Positions 35,146-47,660 of a stretch of DNA of 64,000 bases are shown piece after piece. A model generated the notes under the pieces. It did no database searches. It saw only the letters and a program-made list of their open reading frames with translations, and was not told the DNA's origin. The stretch is taken from contig NW_026848197.1 in the NCBI RefSeq assembly GCF_030411735.1, positions 1 to 64,000 on the forward strand, in the 5' to 3' direction. A program made the position numbers and the translations under genes. Source of the stretch: Phialemonium atrogriseum. Taxonomy: Eukaryota; Ascomycota; Sordariomycetes; Cephalothecales; Cephalothecaceae. Within the stretch, counting starts at the first letter, position 1, and each line of letters starts with the position of its first letter.

Positions 35146-35150
35146 GCTTG

Positions 35151-36830
35151 GAACAACTGTAAACGTCATTTCTTTTTACTAAGATACAAACCTAGTAATA
35201 GGGTATAGCTAACGCTGTAAAAGCTATACTTGCACAGCTTGTTGCTCTTTGCAAGTGCTAGTCTATATATGCCTCTATCTAGGAGAAAACTAGTTAGTTG
35301 TGCCTTCTAGCCTTTTTTCTCAACATATTTGCTAGGAAAGATGTTGTTTCTTCTACTAGCTTGACAAGGTTATCCCTAAGGCGCGCAATCTCCTTTGCCG
35401 CGCTAGGCAGGTAGCTAAAGCAGCAGTATACCCTAGCTAAAAAGCGTTAAACTTAGGACTTATACTTTAAAGTTCAGCCTTAGTAATATTCTAGGATTAA
35501 ATTTTACAGTTTATATAAGTTAACTTAGGCTATGCAAGCTAAGAGATAGGTTATATAGGCGTAAAGGTATTTTTAATTTTTTACATACTGTAGAATTTGT
35601 TAGGTTTTAGTTCTGGCTTTGCAGTTAGGTAGCACGTATACTTTACTAAACCAAGGTTGGTAGGTTATAAAGGAAAGGAAATTAAACTATCTTTACAAAG
35701 TTAGTATAATGTATTAGCTACTAGCAATCTACTATATTACATTATACTATATGCTATACTATAGCATACCTAGCCTATACACAAAGCTATAAGTGTATTG
35801 TCTAGCATAAAAGCTTAGGCTGCTGCATATAAACTTCTACTGTAACTTAGGTTGCAGCTGCTATATTATAGCACTTTAAAGCGCTGTATTTACAGCGACT
35901 TCTAGTACTACTGTAAATCTTAGACACCTATTCTAATAAAAAGACATTCTAGTAAACTGCTAACGCAGCAGTAATGCTAATAGTAGATAGTTAGCCTACT
36001 ATTGCTACTAGCATTAACATTAAAACCTGCTAGCTATAGCTATAGCAGTAGAGAGCTAAGGTTGGCAGTGAAAGGAAGTAGCTTTGACAAAGCATGCTAA
36101 AACTAATACTAGAGTTAGTTTGCAGAGTTTAAAACGTAGGAAGCTATAGCTAAAAAGCAGATAATAGCGTTAGCATTATACACTTTGCAGTATAATGACA
36201 ACTTTGTCTTTACCTTATATTGTTTTTCTTGTTTTTTAGCTGTATTTATGCTTTTGTAAAAGCAAATTAAAGCGTTTTAGTAAAAAATATATAGTAAGAA
36301 TAACTTGATATAACTTATTCATAAGGCTATAAAGTAGCTAAGTTATGTAATAACTTTTTACTTTATTTATTTGATTTATTTAATTTGTGTTAGATAAAGT
36401 TTAAGCAATATCTAGTAAAGATATTTAATTTAGCAATACTTGCTATTATTTATACTTTAATAACTTTAAAACAATCTCAATGCTAATATTTATTATAGTA
36501 TGTGTAAGCTTAAACTTAACTTTAAACTTAATACAAGTTGCTAATAAGTTATGCTATAAATTTAGTAAGTTATGCTATAAACTTTAATATTTAACTATAT
36601 AAAACAAAGTCTTTAGTTAAGATATAATATGTAGAAATTTATCTTTATCTAACATTATTACTATTTTAATTAATCTTTGTAATTATGCTAATTATTAACA
36701 TTATTTATTTTCTCTTTTTAAAAAAAAGTAAATAAAAACTTTAAGCTATATACCAAAGCTATACTATATTTTGAAAAACTGCTAGATATTGCTATTTTGG
36801 CGCTAAACTAAAAACAGAGTAGCTTGATTT
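35151..36830. other. AT-rich RIP-like block
   Basis: About 1.7 kb dominated by TA, TTA and CTA words with almost no CpG, and no ORF of note. This is the expected look of a transposon remnant destroyed by repeat-induced point mutation. The original element cannot be recognised. Confidence 0.7.
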
Positions 36831-37240
36831 TCAATGGCTAGAGCCCTATGCACGTGACAATTCTCGACTACTGTGGCGCAGAAGCCCTGAGACCTAGCCT
36901 GCCCTTGACGGCGCCAGCGTTAATCTGACTCTGCGTTGGGCAAACGGCGAATCCATTCAGGCACCAACAGCAATGACGTGTGGCTACGAGGGCGGGGTAG
37001 GAGAATCTTTCGATCTCTCACTACCAAACAGAAAAATGTCGCAAACTTGACAAAGCACTTGCTAGTGAATACAAGCCCCTCCCCTACTTTTCCGTCACCT
37101 TATCGAAGCCGATGAAGTTGTCATGGAAGCTAGGCAACCCATTTACTCGTATAATGATGATTGATGGGGATGAGATTGCTTGGGAGGCCTTATGTAAAAT
37201 AGACGATGTCGAGATTAACGCAGGGCAAGAATATGGAAAG
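36831..37240. other. Spacer before the decayed unknown gene
   Basis: GC content rises again here. A 120-codon plus ORF (37112-37474) is largely antisense to the decayed gene and is not believed to be a gene. Confidence 0.35.
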
Positions 37241-39006
37241 CTAGGTTTGAGGACTGTTAGAACCAAAGATCAAATTATGTACAAAGGCGCCCTTGGCGGC
37301 TTTGACTGCTTTGATTTCGATTTGGCGTACTTGGTGCACCTTGACAACAAATCTGCTGCCGCCGAACCTTTCGGAGAGGATTTCCTACACTCTCTAAGCT
37401 GCCTCATTACAATTTTCTTGGTTGGCTTTGCCGAGGTCGATTACAAGGTTTGCGCTGTTACGAAAGATTTGTAGCCTTAGGTTCCCAGAGACGTAGTCTC
37501 CTCTGGGTTCTCTGGTAACCACTGATCTTGCCAAATCCAGAATCAAATCAACCTGTTCAAACACTTTCTTGATATTATAGACTGGCAATTGTAGGACCAT
37601 GGAGGGCTTGGATTTGCCATGCGAGGATGGGGTAGGTGTAAATATCTGCAATTAGAGATCTGCTCCTTGGGCAGGGGGCTGCGCGTAGGTTTGGACTGTC
37701 CTTTCGAGGTGCGATCTGGCCCTGACAGATGCAGCGTTCCTAGGCTAGCAATATGGCATTAGCGTAGCGTTTGGAACAGGCTGGTCCTGAGAGACTGGAA
37801 GCGACCTGCTGGGAAATGGAGGAGGCAATGGTTGATGCGTGAGGTTATGGCGCTTGTTGGCTGCATAGCTGCCTGCAGAGTGCGTCGGCTGGAAGGTGTC
37901 GAGGCTGCGGCTGCCTGCTAGGGTTGGGAGGGCTCCTCGGGGGTGCGATGTGGTTGGCGGCGCATGAGCAGCGACAGGCTTATTGTAAGCAATGGGAGCG
38001 AGTCGGAGATGGTTTGGAACAAAACTGGTGGAGAATCCTGGTGGATGAGACGTTGTTTGCCAACCAGCTGGCTCTTTCCTAGAGACTTGTAGATGGGTAT
38101 CGGTTGGCGTCGATTGGAAGGAGGCGGATGCATATACTGTGGCAAGCTCTTGTTTACGCTTCTTTGGGTCGGGTGTGTCAGCCTGAGGCTGCTTTCTCTT
38201 GCTTGTGGTGGTTTGAAGTCTAAGTTGGGCCAAATGATCTTGGAGGCAGTTTAAGTCTGATCTCTACAGTTGGACAATGCTTTCTGTACTGTTATTAGCA
38301 AGCTACTTGCAAAAAAGGGATGAAGATGCTGTACCTAGAAGAGGCAGTGTGGCTTGCTGCAATTTTGCCTTTGTCTCCTTGTAGGCCTAAGATAGGTTGG
38401 GATTCAGACGTGGAAAAGACTGGGGCGTATCAGGGCTGTCGAAAGGCTGGATAGTTGCCTCATGTGATGGGGCTGAGAGTTGAGTGTTGACTGTGCTGGG
38501 GGGTTTGTCAGTCTCTGTAGCGTTATGTTTCCATACAGCACTGTCAAATAGAAAGCAAGCTACCTCTGCTATGGATTAGTAACATGCCTTTTAGTATTTA
38601 AGACTAGCTTACCTAAACAAATCTTGGCAGCCAAATCTGGTTGGCTTTTCTTGAGAACCATCAAGTAAGGCCCTAGGTAGTCTGGGTGTCCCTTGGCTGA
38701 GTTAAGCTGTTGCTGGACCTATTCGATAACTGATGCTGCAATATCTTGGCATTTTTCAATAGCTTCCCATTGAGGTTTAGTAAATGTCTAGGCAATTTCG
38801 ACTGAAATAGCTAGCAAGGCCTTGCTCTTGTGTAGGGTGCTTCCTGGGTTGGAGTATCGATCTTTGGCGGTGAGAACAATGATGCCTGCAGAACCGTTGC
38901 TATTCCTTATCTGCTTCTTCGCCTTCTCAAATGCTGCCATTGCCTTCTTATTTGCGCGAGCGACTTGTAGAGCTTCTTCTGCGCGAGTTAGTTCGCTTGA
39001 GTCCAT
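37241..39006 (-). pseudogene. Spliced gene of unknown function broken by nonsense codons only
   Basis: A start at 39006 opens a frame that can be followed through three exons, complement(join(37241..38283,38335..38514,38613..39006)), with introns of 98 and 51 bases whose GT-AG junctions keep phase. No frameshift was needed. Eight in-frame stops interrupt it: TAG at 38788, 38719, 38387, 38264, 37745, 37394 and 37385 and TAA at 37652 (leftmost base given). Each becomes Gln by one T-to-C reversal. The final TAG at 37241 may be natural. The N-terminus is a charged helix (EEALQVARANKKAMAAFEKA), the middle is low-complexity, Pro/Ser/Thr-rich and basic, and the C-terminal part (YNIKKVFEQVDLILDLARSV onward) is predicted helical. 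I do not recognise the family. Confidence 0.7.
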
Positions 39007-39060
39007 TGATTATTTGAAATGGCTAGGGGTGGGATTGAATTGAGAAATTGAAACGACTTG

Positions 39061-39294
39061 GGGGCGATGATTTTAGGAATTGCGAAGGGGGGGGAATGAT
39101 TTTAGGAATTGCAAAGGGGGGGCAATGAATTTATTTGGGAAGGGCAATGGCGGGGCAATGATTTTGGGAAGACCAATGGCGGGGCAATGATTTTGGGAAG
39201 ACCAATGGCGGGGCAATGATTTTGGGAAGAGCAAGGGGAGGGCAATGATTTTGGGAAGAGCAAGGGGAGGGCAATGATTTTGGGAAGAGCAAAG
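39061..39294. repeat. 29-bp minisatellite
   Basis: About eight tandem copies of a 29-base unit (GGCAATGATTTTGGGAAGAG plus CAAGGGGAG). The last five are nearly identical and the first three diverged. The array sits immediately upstream of the start codon of the decayed unknown gene. Confidence 0.85.
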
Positions 39295-39534
39295 CCTGTT
39301 ATCCTAGCCGGAAAGACTCTATACGGCGTAATCCCTGCAACCTTATCTTCTAATAAAGTTGACAGTCGTTTAGCAGTTGTATAATAAAGCGCAACTGGTT
39401 GACGCTCCTTTGCTTCGCTTTGAAATTGCTGCCACCTGCCACAAAATATGCAAGGCTATCCATTCTATCTACAGAATCTCCTCATTCTACCTACTTTTCA
39501 CAGCTTTATAGGCAGTTTAATTGAAGTCAATTAA

Positions 39535-39840
39535 GCCTTTGCTAGCAGCTAATTTAGGCCCTGCGTCATGCCTAGCGCTAGCAGTTAATTGAAGTCAATT
39601 TAGGCCTAGCGCTAGCAGTCAGTTCAGGCCTAGCACTGGCAGTCAGTTTAGGCCCTGGGTAGTCAGTTCAATTAAAGTCAATTAAGCCTTACGTCAATCC
39701 AGGCCCTGCCCTGCGTCAGCAGTCAATTCAAGCCTAGCGCCAGGCCCTGCGCCAGCAGTCAATTCAGTCCCAGCGCCAGGCCCTGCGCTAGCAGTCAATT
39801 CAGTCCTGGCGCTGGCAGTCAATTAAAATCAGATCAAGCA
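39535..39840. repeat. Degenerate minisatellite
   Basis: Irregular tandem units built from GCAGTCAATTCAGGCC and CTGCGCCAG words, with unit length varying around 25-45 bases. Copies differ mainly by C/T and G/A changes. Confidence 0.7.
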
Positions 39841-42711
39841 GTTATTAGGCACTTAAAATCGCTCCTGGCTTGCCTTCGGCCAGGTCTAATTTTTTTCCGT
39901 TCCGCGCTTCCCCCTCCTCAGTAAGCTCCCAAAGGGCCAGCTTACCAATTCGCAAAATTTAGCGCAGCGTGCCGCTAACCGGCGTGCTCGGCGCTATGGA
40001 CACTCAGCGACGAACGCGCGCAGGTCCTAGCTACATGAAGCCTTTGTCACGAAAGGGCTTTGATAGATCTCGTTGGTGTTAAGGGCCTAGGCTGTTGTAT
40101 GACCGAAGGGCGATCTATGGCTCTTTTTGCTTTCTGGTAGAGATGTTAGCCTCTCTCGTGTTGCCGTACACGCTTGTTCCAGATGACGACCTTGTTATTA
40201 TTGCCCCAGCCTTGTTTCAAGATCCAACTGTCAAGTTAACATAGGCGACGTGTAAACTATGTAGATGATGCCGCGACTTAGAGCACTTAGGCTCCATCGC
40301 GCATCGAAGGGATTGTCTAGTTGTTGGCATGGCTTGGCAGTTACTGGCAGACGATTGCTTGCCTAGGAGTAGCAAGGTGCGAAGATGATGATCTTGCAGA
40401 GGTATTTGTGTGTCAAGTTCAAGGTGGTTCAATTAGTCGTCTAGTCACATCTACTCCTTAGCTCCTAGCTAGCAACATGTACACATAGACCTAATGCAAG
40501 TCCACTGCGTTTGGGGTTATGGCAATCTACCAGACCCCTCTTGACAGCGGCAAGTAATTCTGCTACCGCGATATCGACTACCAATGAGACAAACAGCTCC
40601 ACCGCCAGCATTGTCCCATTATCTGTTGCCAACGTGAAACATGACAAGGCCTCCGCGACAGACGACCAGTCAGGCAAGTCGGAGGATCTCTGTCAGATTT
40701 ATACCTCCTACACTGCCTCTTGTTGGGAAAAGGGAAGTACTTTCCTTTGCCTTGTCCTGCAGCGGCAACAGCAGGTCCTACACTCTCTCCAGCAGTCGCG
40801 GGTGGGACCTTAGCTAGGCAGTCGACTCCTTGCCAACGAGGGCGTCGCCAGGAAAAACCCACCTAGCCAACGCCGCGAGAGGGCCTGCACGGCTAGACAG
40901 GCTACGGCTACATCTCTAGATGTAGGGATGTCTTGGCTTGGATGTTAAGGCGTTTAAAATTAACCTCCCCGAGTTACTGGGGGACTTGCTAACCCGATCC
41001 CCCCTCTTGGGGCGCCGCAGATTTACCAAAGACTTCTCCTACTTCACCCTCCTGCAGCCACGTTTGCTGGCTTCTCGCCGCAGTTTGGGGAGCATGTACA
41101 GGGCATACTAATGTCTATCGCAAGTATAAGCAGGACAGTCCAAGCAGCCAAGGGTGTCGAAAAAGAGAAGGCTCTAACCAAGGTCACATTTAGTTCTTGG
41201 CTAATACTAACTCTTGCTCTCTCTAAGCAGTTCCGCGAATATTCAAGTCAAACATATTCGGTTTATAAGCATACATTAATTAGGTTGTAGGTTTACCTAT
41301 CTAAAACGTCAGACTAATATGTTATCATAGCAGCAGCGCTGCTATCCTAGACATAAATAAGAAGTAAAGGGCAGCCTTTGCTAAGGATCTTCGCCTAGCT
41401 GCCTGCTTCTAGGCATGCAACGTCTCTAACACAAAGGTTTACTGTGCCTAAAATTGGGTCTGATTTAGGACTTATCAAGATGTCATTATGTTCAACGAGG
41501 TTGAAGACTGCCAAGGAGGCAAACACCGATGTGCCTGCAAGAGAAGGTCGCCCAAACCCAATCCGCAGCTCCGTCACCGCACCCGGCAAACATCCACCCC
41601 GTAACATGCGCCCCGCTCACAAGCCAGAAATCGGCACCAAGACGGTCACCATCAACCTAGACAAGTATAAAAGCCACACAGGCAAGAAGTACGAGACAGT
41701 CGACGCCATAGAGTCCAAGCAGCGCCGCGTCGAGGCGCTGAAACGCAAGCAAGATACCCTCGCATCCAGACTCAAGCATCTCGAAAGTGCTGTCCCAAGT
41801 CCACCCTAAACTGGTGCTGTGCTCGAGAAACTTCTACCCCAGACTCCAATCCTTAGGACAGAGATCATTGGCAATCGGCAGCCAGATATCTCGTCATCTC
41901 TCTATATACAAAGCGGAAGCACCTGCTAGATCTTAAGACTAGTCCATGTGCAGTGACTAATCCCTTCTGCAGGCCTGTTAGTCAAATGGCAAACCTTGGC
42001 TACTTCTAGTTTAAGGAAAATCTAAGTGTTTACGCTATCTATCTTGAGAACGGCCAAACATTAGACATCTTTAACATTGAGAGTATTAGTGCTTTGGGCT
42101 AGAAGCACGACGGCGGAAACAGAGCTCCCTATGTTTGATCGCTAGCTAGGGGCATGCTGTTTGTTAGCTACAGGAAGCTAATCAAGGAGATGAGGGCCGA
42201 GTCTAAGACTGAGAGGCTTGGGGGGGTAAGCTAGCATCTGAATGGACGCTTGTTTAAGGGCAGGAGCGTAGAATGCCGGAATTGTCAAGACCCTAAACTG
42301 TCTTGCTAATGATAATCTGTACAACGCTGCGATTAAACTCTTCACTGACATACCGGCACTAGACTCATCCTAGGCAGCATCATAATCTTCTCCATCACTA
42401 CTAAAGAGCATGAAAGACAGCTTCCTTCCCAGAACAAGCCCGTAAAGCAACCCGCTATACTCGTATACAGTTGTGGTAGCGCTTGACAAATCTGGGAGGA
42501 CATGCTTTAGTCTATCGGCTGTGACTTCCACAATGCCATTTGTGCTGTTAGGGCGAGACTCGAGGAAGAAGGCCCGTCTAGACTTGAGCTGTGGAGTCTG
42601 TTGGTGTGGAATGGTTCTTCCGAACGCATTGTTGGGAAGCAAGTTCGCGTAATCCCTGGCTTCATGGTATGTCAAGTAGTGTTTTTGAAGGAGATCCCTG
42701 CGGCAATGTTG
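39841..42711. other. Decayed DNA, no recognised gene
   Basis: The best ORF is plus 41444-41809 (121 codons), basic with a possible short coiled coil near its end (KRKQDTLASRLKHLESA). It may be a remnant, as no homologue comes to mind. Minus 42370-42675 is open (101 codons) without motif. Confidence 0.4.
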
Positions 42712-43025
42712 TTAGCAGATAGCCATGACGACTGACTGGCCAATTGGGCAAAAGCGAGATCCTGTTTTGCGGAAAGAGCACCTGGAAATTCTACCGAGTG
42801 GCGCCGTGGAACTCGGCTCGGACTGCCGACGATGCGGAACTTGCGCAATATTTGATATGGCGCCTGGACGGCGCGCTCTGTCGAGCAGCGTCTTGCCGGT
42901 TCCGGGAGGGCCGTGGTCGGTGTCATGGATCCGAAGTTGGCGGTCAATCCGTTTGAAATGCTCCGACAGCAAATTTGCCATCGAGGGCTCGAGGATATAC
43001 AGCACGCCCACCTATTCCCTAACAT
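42712..43025 (-). pseudogene. Possible AAA+ P-loop fragment
   Basis: A minus frame reads MANLLSEHFKRIDRQLRIHD and then GPPGTGKTLLDRARR, an exact Walker A signature of AAA+ ATPases. The next residues do not continue the family pattern, and another minus frame over the same bases is also open. It could be a shard of an AAA+ gene or a chance match. Confidence 0.25.
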
Positions 43026-45814
43026 TCGATCTACCCTGCGACGCCTACGGCTGGCAACCTACCTAGTCTTGCTTCTTCCTCCGTCGTCCCTATCAGCTTC
43101 ATGACATTGGGCCCGAAACCCTTGTGTTGATGCGCAGGTCTGTCTCAAAGCCGAAGCTGTCGATGACGGGGATGTGGCCGCGATGGGGCCGTCCGAGAGC
43201 ATGTGGCCGCGCGGACGCGCCATGACTGATATGTCATACCTTCTTGGCCGTGGTGCTCTCCTTCTTGGGAGCCTTCTTCTTGGACACACCTGTGGGCGCT
43301 GCTGTACCCGGCGTTCCGGCTTCCCGGTTGGCACCGGGGCAGTGTGGCGGTGCACGGCGATGATGGGCATAGGTATGTCAATGACTGGTGAGGGGGCAAG
43401 AGCTTTACAAAGCGCCAAACGCCTTGCCGTTCTTAAATGGCGTGCATATTCTAGCCCACGGCCTCGAGACGTCGATATAGTTGTCTAGCAGCTCAGACGC
43501 CGCGCCTAGCTTGTCACCGATCAAGAGTGCTGGTTTGCCATGGCAAGGGTAAGTAAAAGCGTGGCTTTTCTTTTCTTCCCACTCCCCGAGGAGCTCGATT
43601 AGTCCCTCTGGCAATGATAAAACTTCATTGTTAAAAAGGTTAAGCATGCTATAATTGCACTTTTAACTAGTTAGACCAGAGGTTAAAAATGCTTGCTGCT
43701 AGCAATTAAAGCAATTAAGGTTATGTTTAAAAAGTATTAGAGTTATCTAAACATCGCCTTTAGGGCAAATGAGCCTTTTCATGTCGCTCGGAAGAGTAGA
43801 CCCTGGAGCTCGCCGTGGAATGCATTAAGCTAGTCAAGTCCCTGACCAAGGACAATCCCAAAGCTTCTGGATCTTGTAACTCATCACTCGCGACTCACCA
43901 CTCAACACTCAACACTTACCATCTACCAGCAACATCTTACAATGTCTAGCGCAAAAGCTTCGGCCAGAGACTTCCCAATTCCAAAGTGTTTTCAGCCCTT
44001 GATTGTCAATTTGGAGATGGAAGCTGTATTCTCAGAGGTGTGCGATTTAAGCATTCCACACTTGCCTCGCCTGTACTTGTGATGTATACATGATACTTAT
44101 TTTATAAACTATTCTACCGTTGGGGTTCCTTAACTTGATGCATACTGCTATAGCTAGCAATCTTAGAGCTAGAAATGCAAGATTCTTAGGTTTTGGACAG
44201 ACACGATGGTCCAAATTCGAGTTACGTATTGATGGTTTTATATCTTGGGAGTGTTGCGTCTTCTAGATGTTTGGAGACCTCTTTCTCGAGAGCTAGCGTT
44301 TGCATCTAAGCGAATTAACCAATATCTAAAGCCGATCTTAAACCGCCCGTTGAATCCTACAATTCATCAAGGGGCTAGCGCTGACAAACGTCAAGTTTTT
44401 CCACCTAGAGCAAAGACGACAAGGCGTCTTTATTCTGGCCTTGAGAATGGCTGCCAAACGACGAGTCTTTCCGAGATGTGCGCATCTATACCTTTGGCTA
44501 CCCCTTGGGTATCAATCGCAAGTCTATCCTCGGATCATCGGAGACGGCATTGGACTGGGCGACTAGTCTGCAGGCTTTCCTCCTTTTCCTGCTCCTCGGG
44601 CCTGCTGGTGGCCTGGGGTACCGTGGTGTCGGCGCCGCAGTTGAGGATGTGCTGCCTGTCGAGGGCGCACTGCCGGAGTTTGAATCTTGGTAGTCCCTAG
44701 ACCTTGCGGTCGGCATGTTGCAATGATGTCTAGAACGTGGCGGCGTAAGCTAGCCTATATTGTGTGATAGTGTGGAGAGGTATTCTTAACCAAGAGCGCT
44801 GGGTGACAGCCAACCTGGCCGCTTCTAGACCCTTGAGCCTCTACCGGGCTCTTGATGGTTACTTTGGGCGGGAGTTCATCAGTGACAAGCTGGTCAGCTT
44901 CACCTCGATTGTTACCGCGCCTGGCGGCCTGGTCGAACATGCGGTTGATGTCCTCGTCGGCTAGCTGGAGCCGCGGCCTTGACAATAACCACCAGCGTCC
45001 CTGGCGCGCCCTCCTCCTCTGTCGTCGCTAGCGTCTTTAGCGCAAAGTGCAAGTCAATACTGTGGGCAAAGTAGAAGACAATATTTAGCCCACAGCACCT
45101 TGCTTTCTGTTGTTCTTGTTGTTTGACGATCGTTGCTAGAGAAGCGTAGACTTGGTCCTCAGCTCCTACCATGTCACCCAATTCGCTGTGCCAAAGTGCG
45201 GAGAGCTGGAAGACTCGGCAATCACGTCGATCTACTCTCCCGGAAGACCATAGTTGTTACGGAGGCCGCTACCAAGGATGTGGATAGTTGACGAGTCGAT
45301 GATACGGACGGCCCACGAGAAGGCAGAGCCGGGGACTTCTTCAAGGCCCGCACCAGCTCGGTGGCCTGGCAGCACTCGGACGTCTCGTACAAGCAGCAGC
45401 CGCCTGGCACGACGTTCCTGTACATCCTTGACAGCGCGGCGAGGTGGGGAAGGTTTGAGGAGCTTTAGCATTGCGTTTACCTTAATGCGGTGTGGGTTGT
45501 TCGATGCTCCGAGCCAGGCATGCGGGTTCTCGACCATCTAGGCAGAAGGCTGACGCAGAGGGGAAAGCTTGGGAAGAGTGTGGACGGAGGCAGCAATGCG
45601 CAGCTTGCTATGATAGCCGACAACGACAACATAAGCCAGGCTGTGTGCGTTCCTGTATAGAGTAGCACCAAATGCTTGTAAAAACGGGCGGAAGTAGGGT
45701 AACCGGTTCCGACCAGGTTCAAGAGCACAATGCCGGCATCCGCGCCTCGCCGGAAAATAAGATGGGATTCCTCATCGGCAGCCTTTTGCCACTTCATTGG
45801 ATTTTGCGCAAGAC
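43026..45814. other. Decayed DNA with unassigned shards
   Basis: Frames that look protein-derived include minus 43405-43647, plus about 44470-44600 (FRDVRIYTFGYPLGINRKSI, reminiscent of the lipase-like domain ahead of fungal NLR proteins) and minus about 45254-45330 (VRIIDSSTIHILGSGL, reminiscent of a beta-helix glucanase). Each is too short to assign. Confidence 0.3.
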
Positions 45815-45975
45815 GCACAGCCGCGTCACAGAAGCATCTAGCCAGCTCTCGACAATCGGCAACAAGGTCCTCAAGTCAATCGTCGTCACGCAGTTCGACA
45901 CAGCGGAGCTGATTATGCAGCGCAAGGCCGTCTCGCAGCGCATCCGCGCCGACCTGATGAAGCGTGCGTCTAGAC
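45815..45975 (+). pseudogene. Prohibitin (PHB1-type) fragment
   Basis: A plus frame reads STIGNKVLKSIVVTQFDTAE, then LIMQRKAVSQRIRADLMKRA. This is the conserved centre of mitochondrial prohibitin 1 (LPSIGNEVLKSIVAQFDA, then ELITQREAVSQRIR, then DLxKRA in the family). One extra residue in IVVTQ and other changes mark decay. No start, membrane anchor or coiled-coil C-terminus follows; the frame ends in unrelated sequence. Confidence 0.75.
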
Positions 45976-47514
45976 TGCTTATTGCAGCTTTGACATCTAA
46001 TCGAGCAGGCCAACCTCCACAACTCAAGCTCCGTCATTGACTGGCCCTGCTTCTGCTGCTGTTCTCTAGGCAGGAGGATCCCGCGCAGGGCCTGCACAGG
46101 GGTTGAAGAGCAAGAGCTCTCCAGCCAGTGTCGCCGCAGCGACGATCCGAGCCAGCCGGCGGGCGCCTCGAGGTCGATATTGAGGATCCTTTCCCCGGCC
46201 AAGTCCAGCGCCTCTCCGTCCACCGTGGCAGCGCCGATGTCCTCGAACGTCACGGCCGAGAAGCTTGCCAGCGCAAGTGGCACGTCCGGCGGCCCCTTCT
46301 CGCCTCTCCCTAGACCGAATCCAGGTGTCAGACGCCGCTCGATCTGTATCTCCATACGTAAAGTGGATCTCAAGGACGTTGGGCATAGGCTACCTTACCG
46401 AATGCATTGTCTTTCTTCATAGGACCGTCTCTTGGTTCTCATTTAGGGAGGATTTCTGTCTGGTGAGGGTCAAACGAATAGATCTACAGGACGTACTTAT
46501 CGCAGCGGTCTGGAGGGAAACATTCCTCGTCCATTTTGCAAAGCAAGTATAATTGTGCGCCTTTTGCAGAACCCAGGCCGATGCTCCCGGTGAAGTCCAC
46601 ATTCACCATCTGGACCGTGCTGATGATGCTGACAATGCTACCGGTTCCGGCAGCCACATCCCGAACCCCGTCACCTACAGCGGCACATAAAACGCCTGAC
46701 CTTTGCGATTCTGTATTCACCAACAGCCTCTCGAAGCTGGTGCTCCTCATCTGGAACGGCCGCGCTGTGATGTTATACTGCACTAGCTTCTACTACCTAA
46801 TATTCGCTACTGCCAGTATCAACGCGGCAGCCAACGTTTCCAAGACCAGTGCCGGATGGTAGCGTCGGCTCTAGATTCACTCACAATAACCCGCTCATAG
46901 GGCTAGCCATGTTTATAGATGTCATTAGGCTCTTCCCTTGTAAAATTAGACTAGGCTTGCGCATAACCCTTGCTGCCGCTGCTATCGCTTTACCCTAGGC
47001 GCTCAGCAAGTAGCATCTAACTGGATATGCCTTCCCGAATATGTTCTAAGACCTATTTGGAAGGACTTTCTACCAGAGCTGTCAGGATTTTCCCCCCCAC
47101 CCCTCCCTCGCCACCCAGCCGGTCGTCAGATTCCTCGTCGGCGGGGCTAGGCCTGTCCCGGTCCTGGTGGCGGTGGACGCGGATGTGGACGTCGTGGACG
47201 CGGCGCGGTCGGCAGGCGCTGCATTCACATAGTAGAGATGCGATGCAAGAGAGAGAACTAGGAATTAGACGCCGCTCGAGTTTCGTCTTCTGCAGGTTCA
47301 AATGGAATGCCATCATCCTCAAGGGTTTCCAGGGGCGCAACCGGCCAAGAACCCCTTTATGCTCCTCCGGTATCCCCTTGACCAAGGCACTAGGTTTCGA
47401 ACTTACAAGGCGTTGTCCATCTTGGCAAATGCCTCAGCGTCAAGGTCCGCGTCATAGAGCACCGCATGGTGCTGCTGTGCCGCCTTTACATGCGCCTAGA
47501 GCTTATCTACTTCG
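45976..47514. other. Decayed DNA, no recognised gene
   Basis: A 165-codon minus ORF (45876-46373) reads protein-like (ALASFSAVTFEDIGAATVDG) but has no family I know and overlaps the prohibitin shard. Other ORFs (plus 46536-46862, minus 47053-47385) are without motifs. Confidence 0.35.
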
Positions 47515-47660
47515 ATGCCTTTAGCTATGCTGCTGCACGACTGGCCTGACGCATAGTACCGCGCGATCCTGGAGATCCTCAAGCCCGCGCTTGTGCGTGG
47601 GCAGAGCAAGATCCTCATCAACGAGATTGTGGTTCCCTCACCCTCCTCTGCGAGAAGGCT
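47515..47660 (+). pseudogene. O-methyltransferase fragment, catalytic part
   Basis: A plus frame reads MLLHDWPDA, TAG, YRAILEILKPALVRGQSKIL and INEIVVPS. HDWPD contains the catalytic His-Asp of plant-type/fungal O-methyltransferases (PF00891), and the following L-x-P-AL..G..KxLINExVxP is diagnostic. The TAG lies at a typical Gln/Lys/Glu position. The SAM-binding part upstream is not recognisable. The fragment stops where the C-terminal half should begin; that half is found inverted at 48665-48830. Confidence 0.75.

Noticed and set aside
37112..37474. 120-codon plus ORF as a gene
   Set aside because: It overlaps, antisense, the C-terminal part of the spliced pseudogene, whose reading frame is supported by splice phase. 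The plus frame has no family.
42900..42940. GPPGTGKT as proof of an AAA+ ATPase gene
   Set aside because: Only the Walker A octet matches. Walker B and the rest are absent and a second frame is open across it, so it is kept as a low-confidence shard only.
45876..46373. 165-codon minus ORF as an intact gene
   Set aside because: It overlaps the prohibitin shard and shows no recognised domain or splice context. It is probably a chance frame in GC-rich debris.
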